This document shows, piece after piece, positions 1 to 8,486 of a stretch of DNA of 64,000 nucleotides (the stretch's first letter is position 1; every line of letters begins with the position of its first letter). A model generated the notes under the pieces. It had not been told where the DNA came from. It worked only from the letters and a program-made list of their open reading frames with translations, and made no database searches. The position numbers were made by a program, and so were the translations under genes. Source of the DNA: Candidatus Woesearchaeota archaeon (GTDB lineage: Archaea > Nanobdellota > Nanobdellia > Woesearchaeales > UBA10216); NCBI GenBank assembly GCA_016192915.1, contig JACPTF010000012.1, positions 1 through 64,000 of the forward strand, given 5' to 3'.

Positions 1-170
1 AGCTCCCTGGAAATGAGGATGTTTTCCTTTTCCAGCCTCTTGGCTATCTTTAAAGCACCCATAGAGCTTATCCTGATAAGCTTGGAAATGCTATTGGCAT
101 TATATTCAAGCTCCGGGCTTTTGAAAATGCCCAGCACAAAATGCATCTCGTTGTCGGTTATATCCTTCAT
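1..170 (-). CDS. Partial CDS (runs off left edge), possible winged-HTH regulator
   Basis: Minus-strand reading from ATG at 170: MKDITDNEMHFVLGIFKSPELEYNANSISKLIRISSMGALKIAKRLEKENILISRE...; HTH-like pattern; open to window edge so absent from ORF track. Confidence 0.6.
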   Translation of the reverse strand, partial: MKDITDNEMHFVLGIFKSPELEYNANSISKLIRISSMGALKIAKRLEKENILISRE

Positions 171-336
171 AGTAAACTCACAGTTTATACATTTAAACTA
201 GTAGTTTATAAATGTTTTGGTAATTACGTGCTCAGCCACTGCCGCCATCCCTCCCATCCCCTTTCCCACCTGGAAGCCGGCAAGGCTGCGAAGTGGTTGA
301 CAAGCTGGAAGAAATAGCTAAAACAGAGTAGCTGCC

Positions 337-978
337 TTAATGCTTTGAGCAATTATCCAAGAGCTGTTTTTTATCAAGGATAAACCAGCCGTGGGCGTTT
401 CTTAATGCGAATGAGTACCCTTTCGCAGTACAAGCACTAAAAACAGCTTTCCCGCTTGTTTTTATCATATCCATCGCCGGGATAAAATCGGCATCCCCTG
501 AGATTAATATGCAAGCATCGCAATCGCCATCTATCAAGCCGTGTTTAATCATATCTACCGCAATCATAACATCAATACCCTTCTCTTTTACATTAACACT
601 TCCTATATAATCCTTCCAGTGAGCTTTGACTATTGGAGCACAAACACCACACAGGCCTAAGCTGGACAGTTCTTTGGTCACCGTGTTAAGTATTTCAGCG
701 TTTGAATTGTGCTGGAGCTTCCTCGTCTTAACTTCAAAGTTAGGCAAGAGCTTCACTTTATCCAAAAACTCCATATGACCATAGTAAACCGCCTCGCCAT
801 CCGCCAAGTTAGGTAATGAGTTGTAATACGTGGTTTTCTTGCGTTCATACCCGAAATGTGAGCATACAAAGTCACTCAACGCCTTTAAGTCAATTCCGCC
901 AGGACGTATGAATGTGGCTTTAAGGTTATGATACAGATTACTGCCATCAATAAACACCATTGCCTTTCCATTGCTCAT
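337..978 (-). CDS. NYN/LabA-like (DUF88, PIN-fold) domain protein
   Basis: VFIDGSNLYHNL near N-terminus and ILISGDADFIPAMDMIKTSGKAV motif. Confidence 0.8.
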   Translation of the reverse strand: MSNGKAMVFIDGSNLYHNLKATFIRPGGIDLKALSDFVCSHFGYERKKTTYYNSLPNLADGEAVYYGHMEFLDKVKLLPNFEVKTRKLQHNSNAEILNTVTKELSSLGLCGVCAPIVKAHWKDYIGSVNVKEKGIDVMIAVDMIKHGLIDGDCDACILISGDADFIPAMDMIKTSGKAVFSACTAKGYSFALRNAHGWFILDKKQLLDNCSKH

Positions 979-1154
979 TTGTATTACCCCTACCGTAGTG
1001 CAAAAGGTTTATATATGATTACTATTATTAATACTACTATGAAGTCCCCAGTATGACCCTGGGATAGCTGGGGGAATGCTGGGTTTCTACTCCTCTCCCC
1101 GTTTACTTGCATTTAAAGTTTTGTAAAAGTCAAGCAGCCTGTTAGATTTCATGC

Positions 1155-1550
1155 TTATAGCCTTCCTCTATTGTGGTCTATTATCGTGTCGTATACGCTC
1201 CACGCCTGGCAGCATGCGCACCCTTTTTCGTAGTCCTTGCATTTTTCTCCGTAAAGCTTTTCTGTGATTTGCTCAAGCCAGCATTCGTGTGCAGATTCTT
1301 CAAAGCATGCGTTACACTCCCAATACTCAACTTCCTTCTTTTTTCCTGTCCACTCAGCAACATCTATTTTCTGACCCGCTATTTTTGTTGTACGAATTTT
1401 TTTGTATTCACCCTTACCAATAGGAACTTCAATAGTTCCAAAATACTGGCCATTTCTGCAATAGCCATCCTGATAAACTCTGACAAGTACCTTCTTGCCA
1501 CAGACAAGGCATTTTCTGGTTATTTTCCTGATTTTCTTGTGCTTAGTCAT
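1155..1550 (-). CDS. Hypothetical zinc-ribbon-like protein
   Basis: ORF with CxxC pairs (CLVCGKK, CNAC, CACC). Confidence 0.55.
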   Translation of the reverse strand: MTKHKKIRKITRKCLVCGKKVLVRVYQDGYCRNGQYFGTIEVPIGKGEYKKIRTTKIAGQKIDVAEWTGKKKEVEYWECNACFEESAHECWLEQITEKLYGEKCKDYEKGCACCQAWSVYDTIIDHNRGRL

Positions 1551-1666
1551 TATAGCTACCTGTTTGTAGGTTTTATTTAAAATTTACCAAGAAGTTTTCG
1601 AAAAATACGGAAACTTTTCAGGCAACGGGTTTAGGCTGATGCGGATGGACGTGAAGGCGAAGTAAA

Positions 1667-1745
1667 AAATAAAAAAATGCAGAAACCTTGCGCAATTCCG
1701 CTATGCGGAATGCGCAGTCGGCTGCTGTCGACTTGCGTCTCCCTC
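1667..1745. repeat. Multi-hairpin element A immediately downstream of the helicase stop codon
   Basis: Hairpins TGCGCaATTCCGC-TAT-GCGGAATGCGCA and GTCGGC-TGCT-GTCGAC; flanks 'aaaaaaatgcagaaac' and 'gcgtctccct' shared with element B. Confidence 0.75.
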
Positions 1746-3665
1746 TCACACAACATCCACGCCTTTCAGGCAGCTTATGACGCGCTGCTGGCACTCGTGG
1801 AGTGTTGAAGCGAGCTTGTGGTCTTTTGTTGCTGTTCTTATCTGCCTGAGCTTGTCCAGCACCTGCCGCAGCAGCCTGATGATGTCCCCTTCCTGAAGGG
1901 AGGTGTTTTTGACTATGTCGAACAGGTTTTGGCCGGAGTAGCACGGCTGGGCTATTGCGGTTATGTCTATTACGTCTTCAAAGCGCTTGTCCTTCCGCGC
2001 GTAATAGTGCGTTCGCAGAAGGTGCTGCAGCCTGTGCGCGTCCTGTGTTGGGAACCTGTGGTGGAACTGTGTACGTTCCCGCCCTTCGTAGCATACTGCG
2101 GCAATGAGCAGCAGTATCTGGTATGTGTTGAGCTGCTTGTGGAGGTCGGTTGCGAACAGCTCGCCAATTAGGATTTCGTCAGAATAAATTTGCGAGGCGA
2201 ATTCGCCTTTTTCGGTGAGCCTGCGTTCGCTTATGTAGCCCAGCTTTGTGAGCTTTTCGCAGTATTTCTCAAAGTGGTAGTGGTTTTCTGTTTTTTTCTG
2301 GACGAGGTCCTTGCCGTGCTTCTGGAAGGCGTCAAAGTTCTTGCCAAGTATTTCGTCAATCTCCTTGGCGTTGTGGCGCTTCACCAGGTTCAGCACCGTG
2401 TTTATTGAGAGCCTGAACTGGGATTTTATCGGCTCTGTGTCTGCTGTTACGACCTTTTTGATTTTGGCATAATCTAATTCTTTCCTGTCAATCATCACGA
2501 AAACAAACCCTTCGGTGTCTATGCCTCTCCTGCCTGCCCTTCCGGCCATCTGGAAATACTCTTTTGAGTTCATCGTCCTGAAGGTTGCCCCGTCGAATTT
2601 CCTGAGTGATTCTATGCATACTGTCTTTGCCGGCATGTTGATTCCTACCGCAAACGTCTCTGTCGTGTAAAGCACCTTCAGGAGTCCCTGTGCGAAGAGC
2701 TCTTCAACGATTTCCTTCATTATCGGTAGCAGCCCTGCGTGGTGGAATCCTATGCCGTAGGGAAGCACCATCCTGAGCAGCTTGGTTGACTCGAGCTGGT
2801 TGACGCCTGCTGGCGCGCCTTCCAGCTTTTTTCTGACGTAGCTGCTGATTGCTGCCTGCGGCTCGAACCATTTCTTGGCAGAGAGTTCTTTGGCGTTTTG
2901 CTGGCAGCCTGCCCTTGAGAACGTGAAGAATATGCAGGGCAGCTTGTCTTTTACCTGCCTGATGAGGTCAATGTGTGAGGGCGGCTTGACGTATCTTGGC
3001 CTTGTGCGCCTTCTTCCCATGGAGTGGCCGTACTCCGGTATTTCCGCAAATTCCCTGAACTTTGCAAGTGTCGTGATGCCCAGCTCTGAGTCGTAAAAGC
3101 TGGCGTGGAGCGGCACTGGCCTCTCGGTGTGCTGAACCACGACCACCTCGTGGCCTTTTATCTTTGCAATCCACCTGGCAAACTCGTCAGCGTTAGGGAC
3201 TGTTGCGGACAGGCAGAGCATCCTTATGTGGGGCGGCGAGAATATTATGGATTCCTCCCATACATACCCTCTTTCAACGTCGTTTATGTAGTGTATCTCG
3301 TCAAAAACCACGTAAGTGACGTCCCGTATGGCGGGGTCGTCGGCAAGCACCATGTTCCTGTAAATCTCTGTTGTCATTATCAGGATTGGTGCGCTGGAGT
3401 TTTTGGCAACATCCCCTGTGAGGAGGCCGATTTTGCCTTCTCCGTAGTCCTTGCAGAATTCCTTGTACTTCTGGTTTGACAGCGCCTTTATCGGTGCCGT
3501 GTAGACTACCTGCAGACCTTTCCTGAGGTCCCTGTCGATAATATAGTCTGCGATGAGCGTTTTCCCAGAGCCTGTTGGCGCAGAGACGATTACTGACTTG
3601 TTTTCTTCTATGGCAGCTATCGCCTGCTCTTGGAACCTGTCCAGGTGTAGGCCTTTGTATTCCAT
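1746..3665 (-). CDS. Ski2/Mtr4-like DExH-box helicase
   Basis: APTGSGKT Walker A, VFDEIHYI (DEIH), SATVPNADEFARWI, QMAGRAGRRGID motif VI. Confidence 0.9.
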   Translation of the reverse strand: MEYKGLHLDRFQEQAIAAIEENKSVIVSAPTGSGKTLIADYIIDRDLRKGLQVVYTAPIKALSNQKYKEFCKDYGEGKIGLLTGDVAKNSSAPILIMTTEIYRNMVLADDPAIRDVTYVVFDEIHYINDVERGYVWEESIIFSPPHIRMLCLSATVPNADEFARWIAKIKGHEVVVVQHTERPVPLHASFYDSELGITTLAKFREFAEIPEYGHSMGRRRTRPRYVKPPSHIDLIRQVKDKLPCIFFTFSRAGCQQNAKELSAKKWFEPQAAISSYVRKKLEGAPAGVNQLESTKLLRMVLPYGIGFHHAGLLPIMKEIVEELFAQGLLKVLYTTETFAVGINMPAKTVCIESLRKFDGATFRTMNSKEYFQMAGRAGRRGIDTEGFVFVMIDRKELDYAKIKKVVTADTEPIKSQFRLSINTVLNLVKRHNAKEIDEILGKNFDAFQKHGKDLVQKKTENHYHFEKYCEKLTKLGYISERRLTEKGEFASQIYSDEILIGELFATDLHKQLNTYQILLLIAAVCYEGRERTQFHHRFPTQDAHRLQHLLRTHYYARKDKRFEDVIDITAIAQPCYSGQNLFDIVKNTSLQEGDIIRLLRQVLDKLRQIRTATKDHKLASTLHECQQRVISCLKGVDVV

Positions 3666-3719
3666 GTTTGATAGTTATTGAGGGCTTATATTAATAGATT
3701 CGTAAGATTTTAGCATTCA

Positions 3720-3845
3720 AAAAATAAAAAATGCAGAAACATGGTACAATTCCGCTATGCGGAATATAGGCGGTTACGCCGCCTATACGCATCGGCTGTT
3801 GCCGATGCTGTGTACAATCGGCCTCTGCCGATTTGTGTCTCCCTT
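3720..3845. repeat. Multi-hairpin element B immediately downstream of the relA/spoT stop codon
   Basis: Four consecutive hairpins: ATTCCGC-TAT-GCGGAAT, ATAGGCGG-TTACG-CCGCCTAT, GCATCGGC-TGTT-GCCGATGC, AATCGGC-CTCT-GCCGATT. Confidence 0.8.
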
Positions 3846-3851
3846 TTTTGC

Positions 3852-5759
3852 TCACGCAACCTTCACTCCCACAACGCCCTTCACGGCCTTGAGCTTTTTC
3901 ACGAGCTCTTCTACGTTGCCTGTGCCGGAAATCTCGAAGTTGACGTAGAGCTTGTTTCTGGTTGCTTTTGAGTTTACTGACTCGACCTTGACCATTGCTG
4001 CAGTCAGCGTGTTCAGGATGTCCGCGAATATCCCGACCCGGTCTACGAGCTCTATCATGAGCGAGGTGCGCTGTTTTGGCTCTTCCTTCCATGACAGCTT
4101 TATCAGCTTGCCTTCCGGCAGCGTCTTTACGTTTTCGCACTTGCTGTGGTGTATTATGACATGCCCGTCCTTTGCCCTGTACCCGACTGGCTTCTCATCA
4201 ATTTTCAGGTAGCAGCATCTTGCTGTCTGCAGCAGCGAGTGCTTTATTTCTTTTGCGTCTATCTTTTCCAGAATCTCTGAGGGTGTCAGCACTTCCCACC
4301 CTTTTTTGCCAGTGTCCTCAGCGCTTATTCCCAGTGCCCGCCTTATCTTCTCTCGTGCAAAGCCCGTTTTGGCCACGGCGAGCCACTGCCTTGACGGCTT
4401 TGCGTCCTTTGATGTCACTATCTCAACAACGTCTCCAGGATTAAGCTCATGGTCCAAAGGCACGATGCTGCCGTTTACCTTGGCCGCCTTGCAGTGGTTT
4501 CCTATCTCTGTGTGCACCGCATAAGCAAAGTCAATGGGCGTTGCATTTTCAGGAAGGTGTATGGGGTCGCCTTTTGGAGTGAGGACATAAATCTCGTCCT
4601 TGAACATGTCTATTTTCAGGCTTTCAACAAGGTCCTTGGCTGATTCGGTGCTCCTCCATTCAAGTATCTGCTTTAGCCACGCAATTTTCCTGTCGAACTG
4701 CCTGTCCCTTTCTGTGTCCTTGTAGCGCCAGTGTGCCGCTATCCCCTCCTCGGCTATGTGGTGCATTTCCAGAGTCCTTATCTGGACCTCTACTGGCTTG
4801 TTTTCAAAAAGTATTTCCGTATGCAATGACTGGTACATGTTCGGCTTGGGATTTGTTATGTAGTCGTCAAACCTGTTCAGTATGGGCGTCCATCTTGAAT
4901 GGGTAAGGTTGAGCGCCTTGTAGCAGTTGTCAGCTGTTGTTGTTATGATCCTTATCGCTGATAAGTCGCGAACTTCCTCAAACGGTATCTTTTTGCTCAG
5001 CATCTTTTTGTAGATGCCGTAGAAGTTCTTTGCCCTTCCAAGCACGGCAGCGGGTATGCTGTTTTCGTCGAGCAGCCTTTTTACAGAGGCAACGACCCTT
5101 TTTACCTCTTTTTCCCTCTCTTCCTTTTTCTTTGCAATCCTTTCCTTGAGCTCCTGGTAGATTCCGGGCTCTAAAAATCTTAAGCATAAGTCCTCGAGCT
5201 CTGATTTTATCCTGTACATCCCGAGCTTGTATGCTATTGGGACATAAACCTCAAGGGTTTCCTGTGCTATCTCGCGCTGCTGCTCCTGGCTGAGGTACTT
5301 GAGAGTTCTCATGTTGTGCATCCTGTCTGCCAGCTTGACAAGGATCACCCTGATGTCCTTAATGGTTGCCAGCAGCACTTTCCTGATGTTTTCAGCCCTG
5401 TCTTCCGGTGTGGTTCGCAGTGCTATTTTTTTGGTTACTCCAGCTACAATGGTAGTTACAGCTTGGCCGAAGTCCCTCTTCAGCTGCTCCTTGGTTGTTT
5501 TGGTGTCTTCCAGTACATCATGGAGCAGCGCAGCAGCTATCGTTTCAGAGTCTATCTGCATGCCCGACAGGATGTATGCGACGTTCAGGACGTGCTGGAA
5601 GTAGTCTTCTCCTGACATCCTTTTCTGGCCAGAGTGGGCTGCCTGTGCAAAATCGTATGCCCTGCTAATTAGCATAAGGTCTGCGTGCGGGTTGTGCTCC
5701 AGTACATTATCCAGGAACTCCTTCTTCCCCATCTCACTGGCAAGGTTCTCGTTCTTCAT
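3852..5759 (-). CDS. Bifunctional RelA/SpoT-type (p)ppGpp synthetase/hydrolase (HD + synthetase + TGS + ACT)
   Basis: ALLHDVLEDT (HD), RAKNFYGIYKKM, FDDYITNPKPNMYQSLHT, VEVQIRT, TGS PKGDPIHLPENATPIDFAYAVHTEIG, C-terminal ACT-like region. Confidence 0.93.
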   Translation of the reverse strand: MKNENLASEMGKKEFLDNVLEHNPHADLMLISRAYDFAQAAHSGQKRMSGEDYFQHVLNVAYILSGMQIDSETIAAALLHDVLEDTKTTKEQLKRDFGQAVTTIVAGVTKKIALRTTPEDRAENIRKVLLATIKDIRVILVKLADRMHNMRTLKYLSQEQQREIAQETLEVYVPIAYKLGMYRIKSELEDLCLRFLEPGIYQELKERIAKKKEEREKEVKRVVASVKRLLDENSIPAAVLGRAKNFYGIYKKMLSKKIPFEEVRDLSAIRIITTTADNCYKALNLTHSRWTPILNRFDDYITNPKPNMYQSLHTEILFENKPVEVQIRTLEMHHIAEEGIAAHWRYKDTERDRQFDRKIAWLKQILEWRSTESAKDLVESLKIDMFKDEIYVLTPKGDPIHLPENATPIDFAYAVHTEIGNHCKAAKVNGSIVPLDHELNPGDVVEIVTSKDAKPSRQWLAVAKTGFAREKIRRALGISAEDTGKKGWEVLTPSEILEKIDAKEIKHSLLQTARCCYLKIDEKPVGYRAKDGHVIIHHSKCENVKTLPEGKLIKLSWKEEPKQRTSLMIELVDRVGIFADILNTLTAAMVKVESVNSKATRNKLYVNFEISGTGNVEELVKKLKAVKGVVGVKVA

Positions 5760-5875
5760 GAAGCCACAGCTAATCGTTTCAGCTTAATCTATTTTTTGCT
5801 ACTCTGGTAAATGGCAAAACACCCCTTCGTTATTCGTATAACGTGGTTCTCGGCGGAGTTTCAAAAGCTAGAACG

Positions 5876-5892
5876 AAAGGTTTAAATATAAG
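5876..5892 (+). promoter_or_regulatory. Archaeal BRE/TATA-like promoter upstream of tfb
   Basis: gaaaggtttaaatataag; leaves ~200 nt before the TFB start codon. Confidence 0.6.
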
Positions 5893-6117
5893 TTAGTATA
5901 ACTGTTTAAAAAGTTTGTTGTTATAACTATCCGTTTGGTTATGATATTAGTGCAGGACGCTGTTCAATTACGCGGTTGTTGGAACGGTTTTGGGGGAGAT
6001 AATTTGGTTCCAGTCTGTGGAGCCATAAGTGTTATTTGCCGGCGACAACAGCGTTTAATCGTGCGTTGGAGCGCAACTTGATTTTCGCAGTTCATAATTG
6101 GCAATGGTGGTACTAAA

Positions 6118-7047
6118 ATGGCTGAATATGTGAAGAAATGCCCGGAATGCGGCAGCATTAACTTGTTCTGGAACAAGGAGAAGGGCGAGGTCATTTGCAA
6201 GGATTGCGGCCTCGTCATTGAAGAGAAGATGATTGACTTCGGCCAGGAATGGCGCGAGTTCGATTCTGAAGAGGGCGAGAAGCTCAGGAGAGCCGGAGCC
6301 CCCATGACTTACACCCAGTACGACCAGGGGCTGGGCACTGAGGTTGGCAAGATGGCTGACCTGAGCAAGCTGGGCAGCAAAAGCAGGAACAAGTTCTTTC
6401 GCCTGAGAAAGTGGCAGTACAGGATTTCCACAGCTATTGAGCGCAATCTTAAGCTGGCACTTGCCGAGCTCAAAAGGGTTGCCTCGTATTTGAAGCTTCC
6501 AAGGTCTGTTGAGGAGGAGTCTGCCAGGATTTACACCATGGCTGTCCAGCGCGGCCTTGTAAGAGGCAGGTCAATGGAGTCTGTCGTTGCCGGTGCGTTG
6601 TACGCTGCCTGCAGGAGGCATGAGGTTCCAAGGACTTTGGACGAGCTTTCCGAGGCATCCGGCATTGAGAAGAAGGAGATTGGCAGGACTTACCGTTTTG
6701 TTACGAGGGAGCTTGGCATCAGCATCCTTCCGAGCAATCCCGCTGACTACATCCCAAGGTTTGCGTCTGCGCTCAAGCTTACCGCTGAGACTCAGTCAAA
6801 GGCTATTGAAATCCTTGAAAGGGCTCAGAAAGAGGAGCTTACATCTGGCAGGGGGCCTACTGGCATTGCAGCTGCTGCCTTGTACGTTTCCGCCCTCATC
6901 CACGGCGAAAAACGGACTCAGAGAGAGGTTGCTGATGTTGCTGGCGTTACCGAAGTCACCATCCGAAACAGGTACAAGGAACTGCTGGAGCAGCTGAAGC
7001 TTGAGAAGGAAATCCGCAAGGCCAAGAAGAAGCTGGTGGCGGTGTGA
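6118..7047 (+). CDS. tfb: Transcription initiation factor IIB (TFB)
   Basis: N-terminal zinc ribbon CPECGS...CKDCGLVIEE and two cyclin-like repeats. Confidence 0.97.
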   Translation: MAEYVKKCPECGSINLFWNKEKGEVICKDCGLVIEEKMIDFGQEWREFDSEEGEKLRRAGAPMTYTQYDQGLGTEVGKMADLSKLGSKSRNKFFRLRKWQYRISTAIERNLKLALAELKRVASYLKLPRSVEEESARIYTMAVQRGLVRGRSMESVVAGALYAACRRHEVPRTLDELSEASGIEKKEIGRTYRFVTRELGISILPSNPADYIPRFASALKLTAETQSKAIEILERAQKEELTSGRGPTGIAAAALYVSALIHGEKRTQREVADVAGVTEVTIRNRYKELLEQLKLEKEIRKAKKKLVAV

Positions 7048-7049
7048 AA

Positions 7050-7214
7050 ATGGTAAAGGGAGCGATAAAATTCATCGGTGGAATACTTTTCGGAGCCGGG
7101 CTTGTAGCGCTGTTTGTCACTTCCAAAGGCTTCGGCTTTGCGATAGAAGGCAGGACTGATGTAATTGCGGTAGGGATGGTAATCCTTGGCGTGCTTATAA
7201 TGTGGAAAGGCTGA
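7050..7214 (+). CDS. Small membrane protein (54 aa), start directly after tfb stop
   Basis: MVKGAIKFIGGILFGAGLVALFVTSKGFGFAIEGRTDVIAVGMVILGVLIMWKG; below the ORF-track length cut-off. Confidence 0.6.
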   Translation: MVKGAIKFIGGILFGAGLVALFVTSKGFGFAIEGRTDVIAVGMVILGVLIMWKG

Positions 7215-7220
7215 ACAGAA

Positions 7221-7541
7221 TCAAACCCTGTGCAGCAATTTCTCAAAATCTACTATCCTGTTATTCTTTATCCGGATTCCTTCTTTCCGCAGCAGCTCTG
7301 CCTTCTTTTTCAGTCCGTGAGCAAAGCCGTGAAGATGACCGTTGCTGCCAACAACGCGGTGGCAAGGAACCATTTTCCTGCCGTAGCCGCAGCTTAGAAG
7401 TCCGTTTGGATTCTTATTCATCGCGTTGCCAACAGCGCGATAGGCCTTTGTGCCTGCTGCTTCTGCAAGGAGCTTGTAAGTCGTTACCTTGCCCTTCGGA
7501 ACTTTTCTGCACAACTGCCAGATTCTTTCGCTAAAACTCAT
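7221..7541 (-). CDS. ogt: Methylated-DNA-[protein]-cysteine S-methyltransferase
   Basis: Active-site PCHRVVG, GKVTTY, RAVGNAMNKNP. Confidence 0.92.
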   Translation of the reverse strand: MSFSERIWQLCRKVPKGKVTTYKLLAEAAGTKAYRAVGNAMNKNPNGLLSCGYGRKMVPCHRVVGSNGHLHGFAHGLKKKAELLRKEGIRIKNNRIVDFEKLLHRV

Positions 7542-7653
7542 ATATGTCGCAAATATTTTGGGAGTATTAAAAATTATCTATTTGCCGTCGGAAAATTTGC
7601 GGAAAAGGGGGGGCAAAGCTTATTAAGGAGTTCGTCTATTAAAGCCAATTAAG

Positions 7654-7971
7654 ATGAAAGCTTGGTATGCTAAGTTGCAAAGAATAAGAGAAACATATTT
7701 TGGTAGCATTTGGGATATAATGACGTGGCTATCACTTGCCGGAATATTCCTGTGGGGCGTTGCAAAGGCTACTGGCTGGATTAACACACCCTTAATCATT
7801 GAATTGGCCCCCATATTTTTGGCAGCATTCTCTTTCGGCAGATTTTTTCAAGAGCAGAGGGAGTTTAAGTATGAAATGCGTGAATTTAAGAACGAAACGC
7901 GCAATGAAATATCTGGAATAAGTATGAGGCTTCATGACTTAGAATCAGGCAAGCTTAGGGCAAAAGCATGA
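7654..7971 (+). CDS. Hypothetical membrane protein
   Basis: Hydrophobic N-half; 4-nt overlap with next ORF. Confidence 0.5.
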   Translation: MKAWYAKLQRIRETYFGSIWDIMTWLSLAGIFLWGVAKATGWINTPLIIELAPIFLAAFSFGRFFQEQREFKYEMREFKNETRNEISGISMRLHDLESGKLRAKA

Positions 7972-8156
7972 AATTCATTTACGCATACGCAATTTGGATG
8001 ATTGCGGCAATGGTTGCAAGGTTAGCTGAATTGATAGCAAAACAGACTTTTGAGTCAATTGTTATAACAGGCATTGTTTTTGCTGCCGGAATATCGTATA
8101 AATCCTTGTGTGAAGCTCATTACGCCTTTGATAAAAGACATGCCCGTTCTTTATAG
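7968..8156 (+). CDS. Hypothetical small membrane protein
   Basis: ATGA overlap with upstream ORF; hydrophobic segments. Confidence 0.45.
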   Translation: MKFIYAYAIWMIAAMVARLAELIAKQTFESIVITGIVFAAGISYKSLCEAHYAFDKRHARSL

Positions 8157-8486
8157 CGCATCAATCTTCGCAGCCATTATGAAATCGTTCTCGGAAAGCC
8201 CTTTTATCGCGTGCGTCCACAATGTTAAGGTCACCTTGTTCCAGCTTATCTTTATGTCAGGGTGGTGCCCTTCTTCCTCAGCCAGCGCAGCGACTTTGTT
8301 TACGAACATCATCGCTTCTGCAAAGTCCCTAAACTTGTACTTTTTTTCAATTGCATCGACACCGCTGATTTGCAGAAGCTGCCATCCGCTAACTTGCTTC
8401 ATTAGTCTCGCAGCAGCTTCCTTTTGCATAGGGAGCGTTCCCCTTTCGCAAGGCACGCACTTCTTTTGTGCTAGGTCCATTCTCAA
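8151..8486 (-). CDS. Pterin-4a-carbinolamine dehydratase
   Basis: YKFRDFAEAMMFVNKVAALAEEEGHHPDIKISWNKVTLTLWTH signature. Confidence 0.9.
   Translation of the reverse strand: MRMDLAQKKCVPCERGTLPMQKEAAARLMKQVSGWQLLQISGVDAIEKKYKFRDFAEAMMFVNKVAALAEEEGHHPDIKISWNKVTLTLWTHAIKGLSENDFIMAAKIDAL

Noticed and set aside
1173-1580. Long plus-strand ORF opposite 1155-1550 and many similar antisense ORFs (e.g. 12203-12607, 17058-17825, 20848-21303, 56287-57150)
   Set aside because: They overlap well-supported genes on the other strand and show no family motifs
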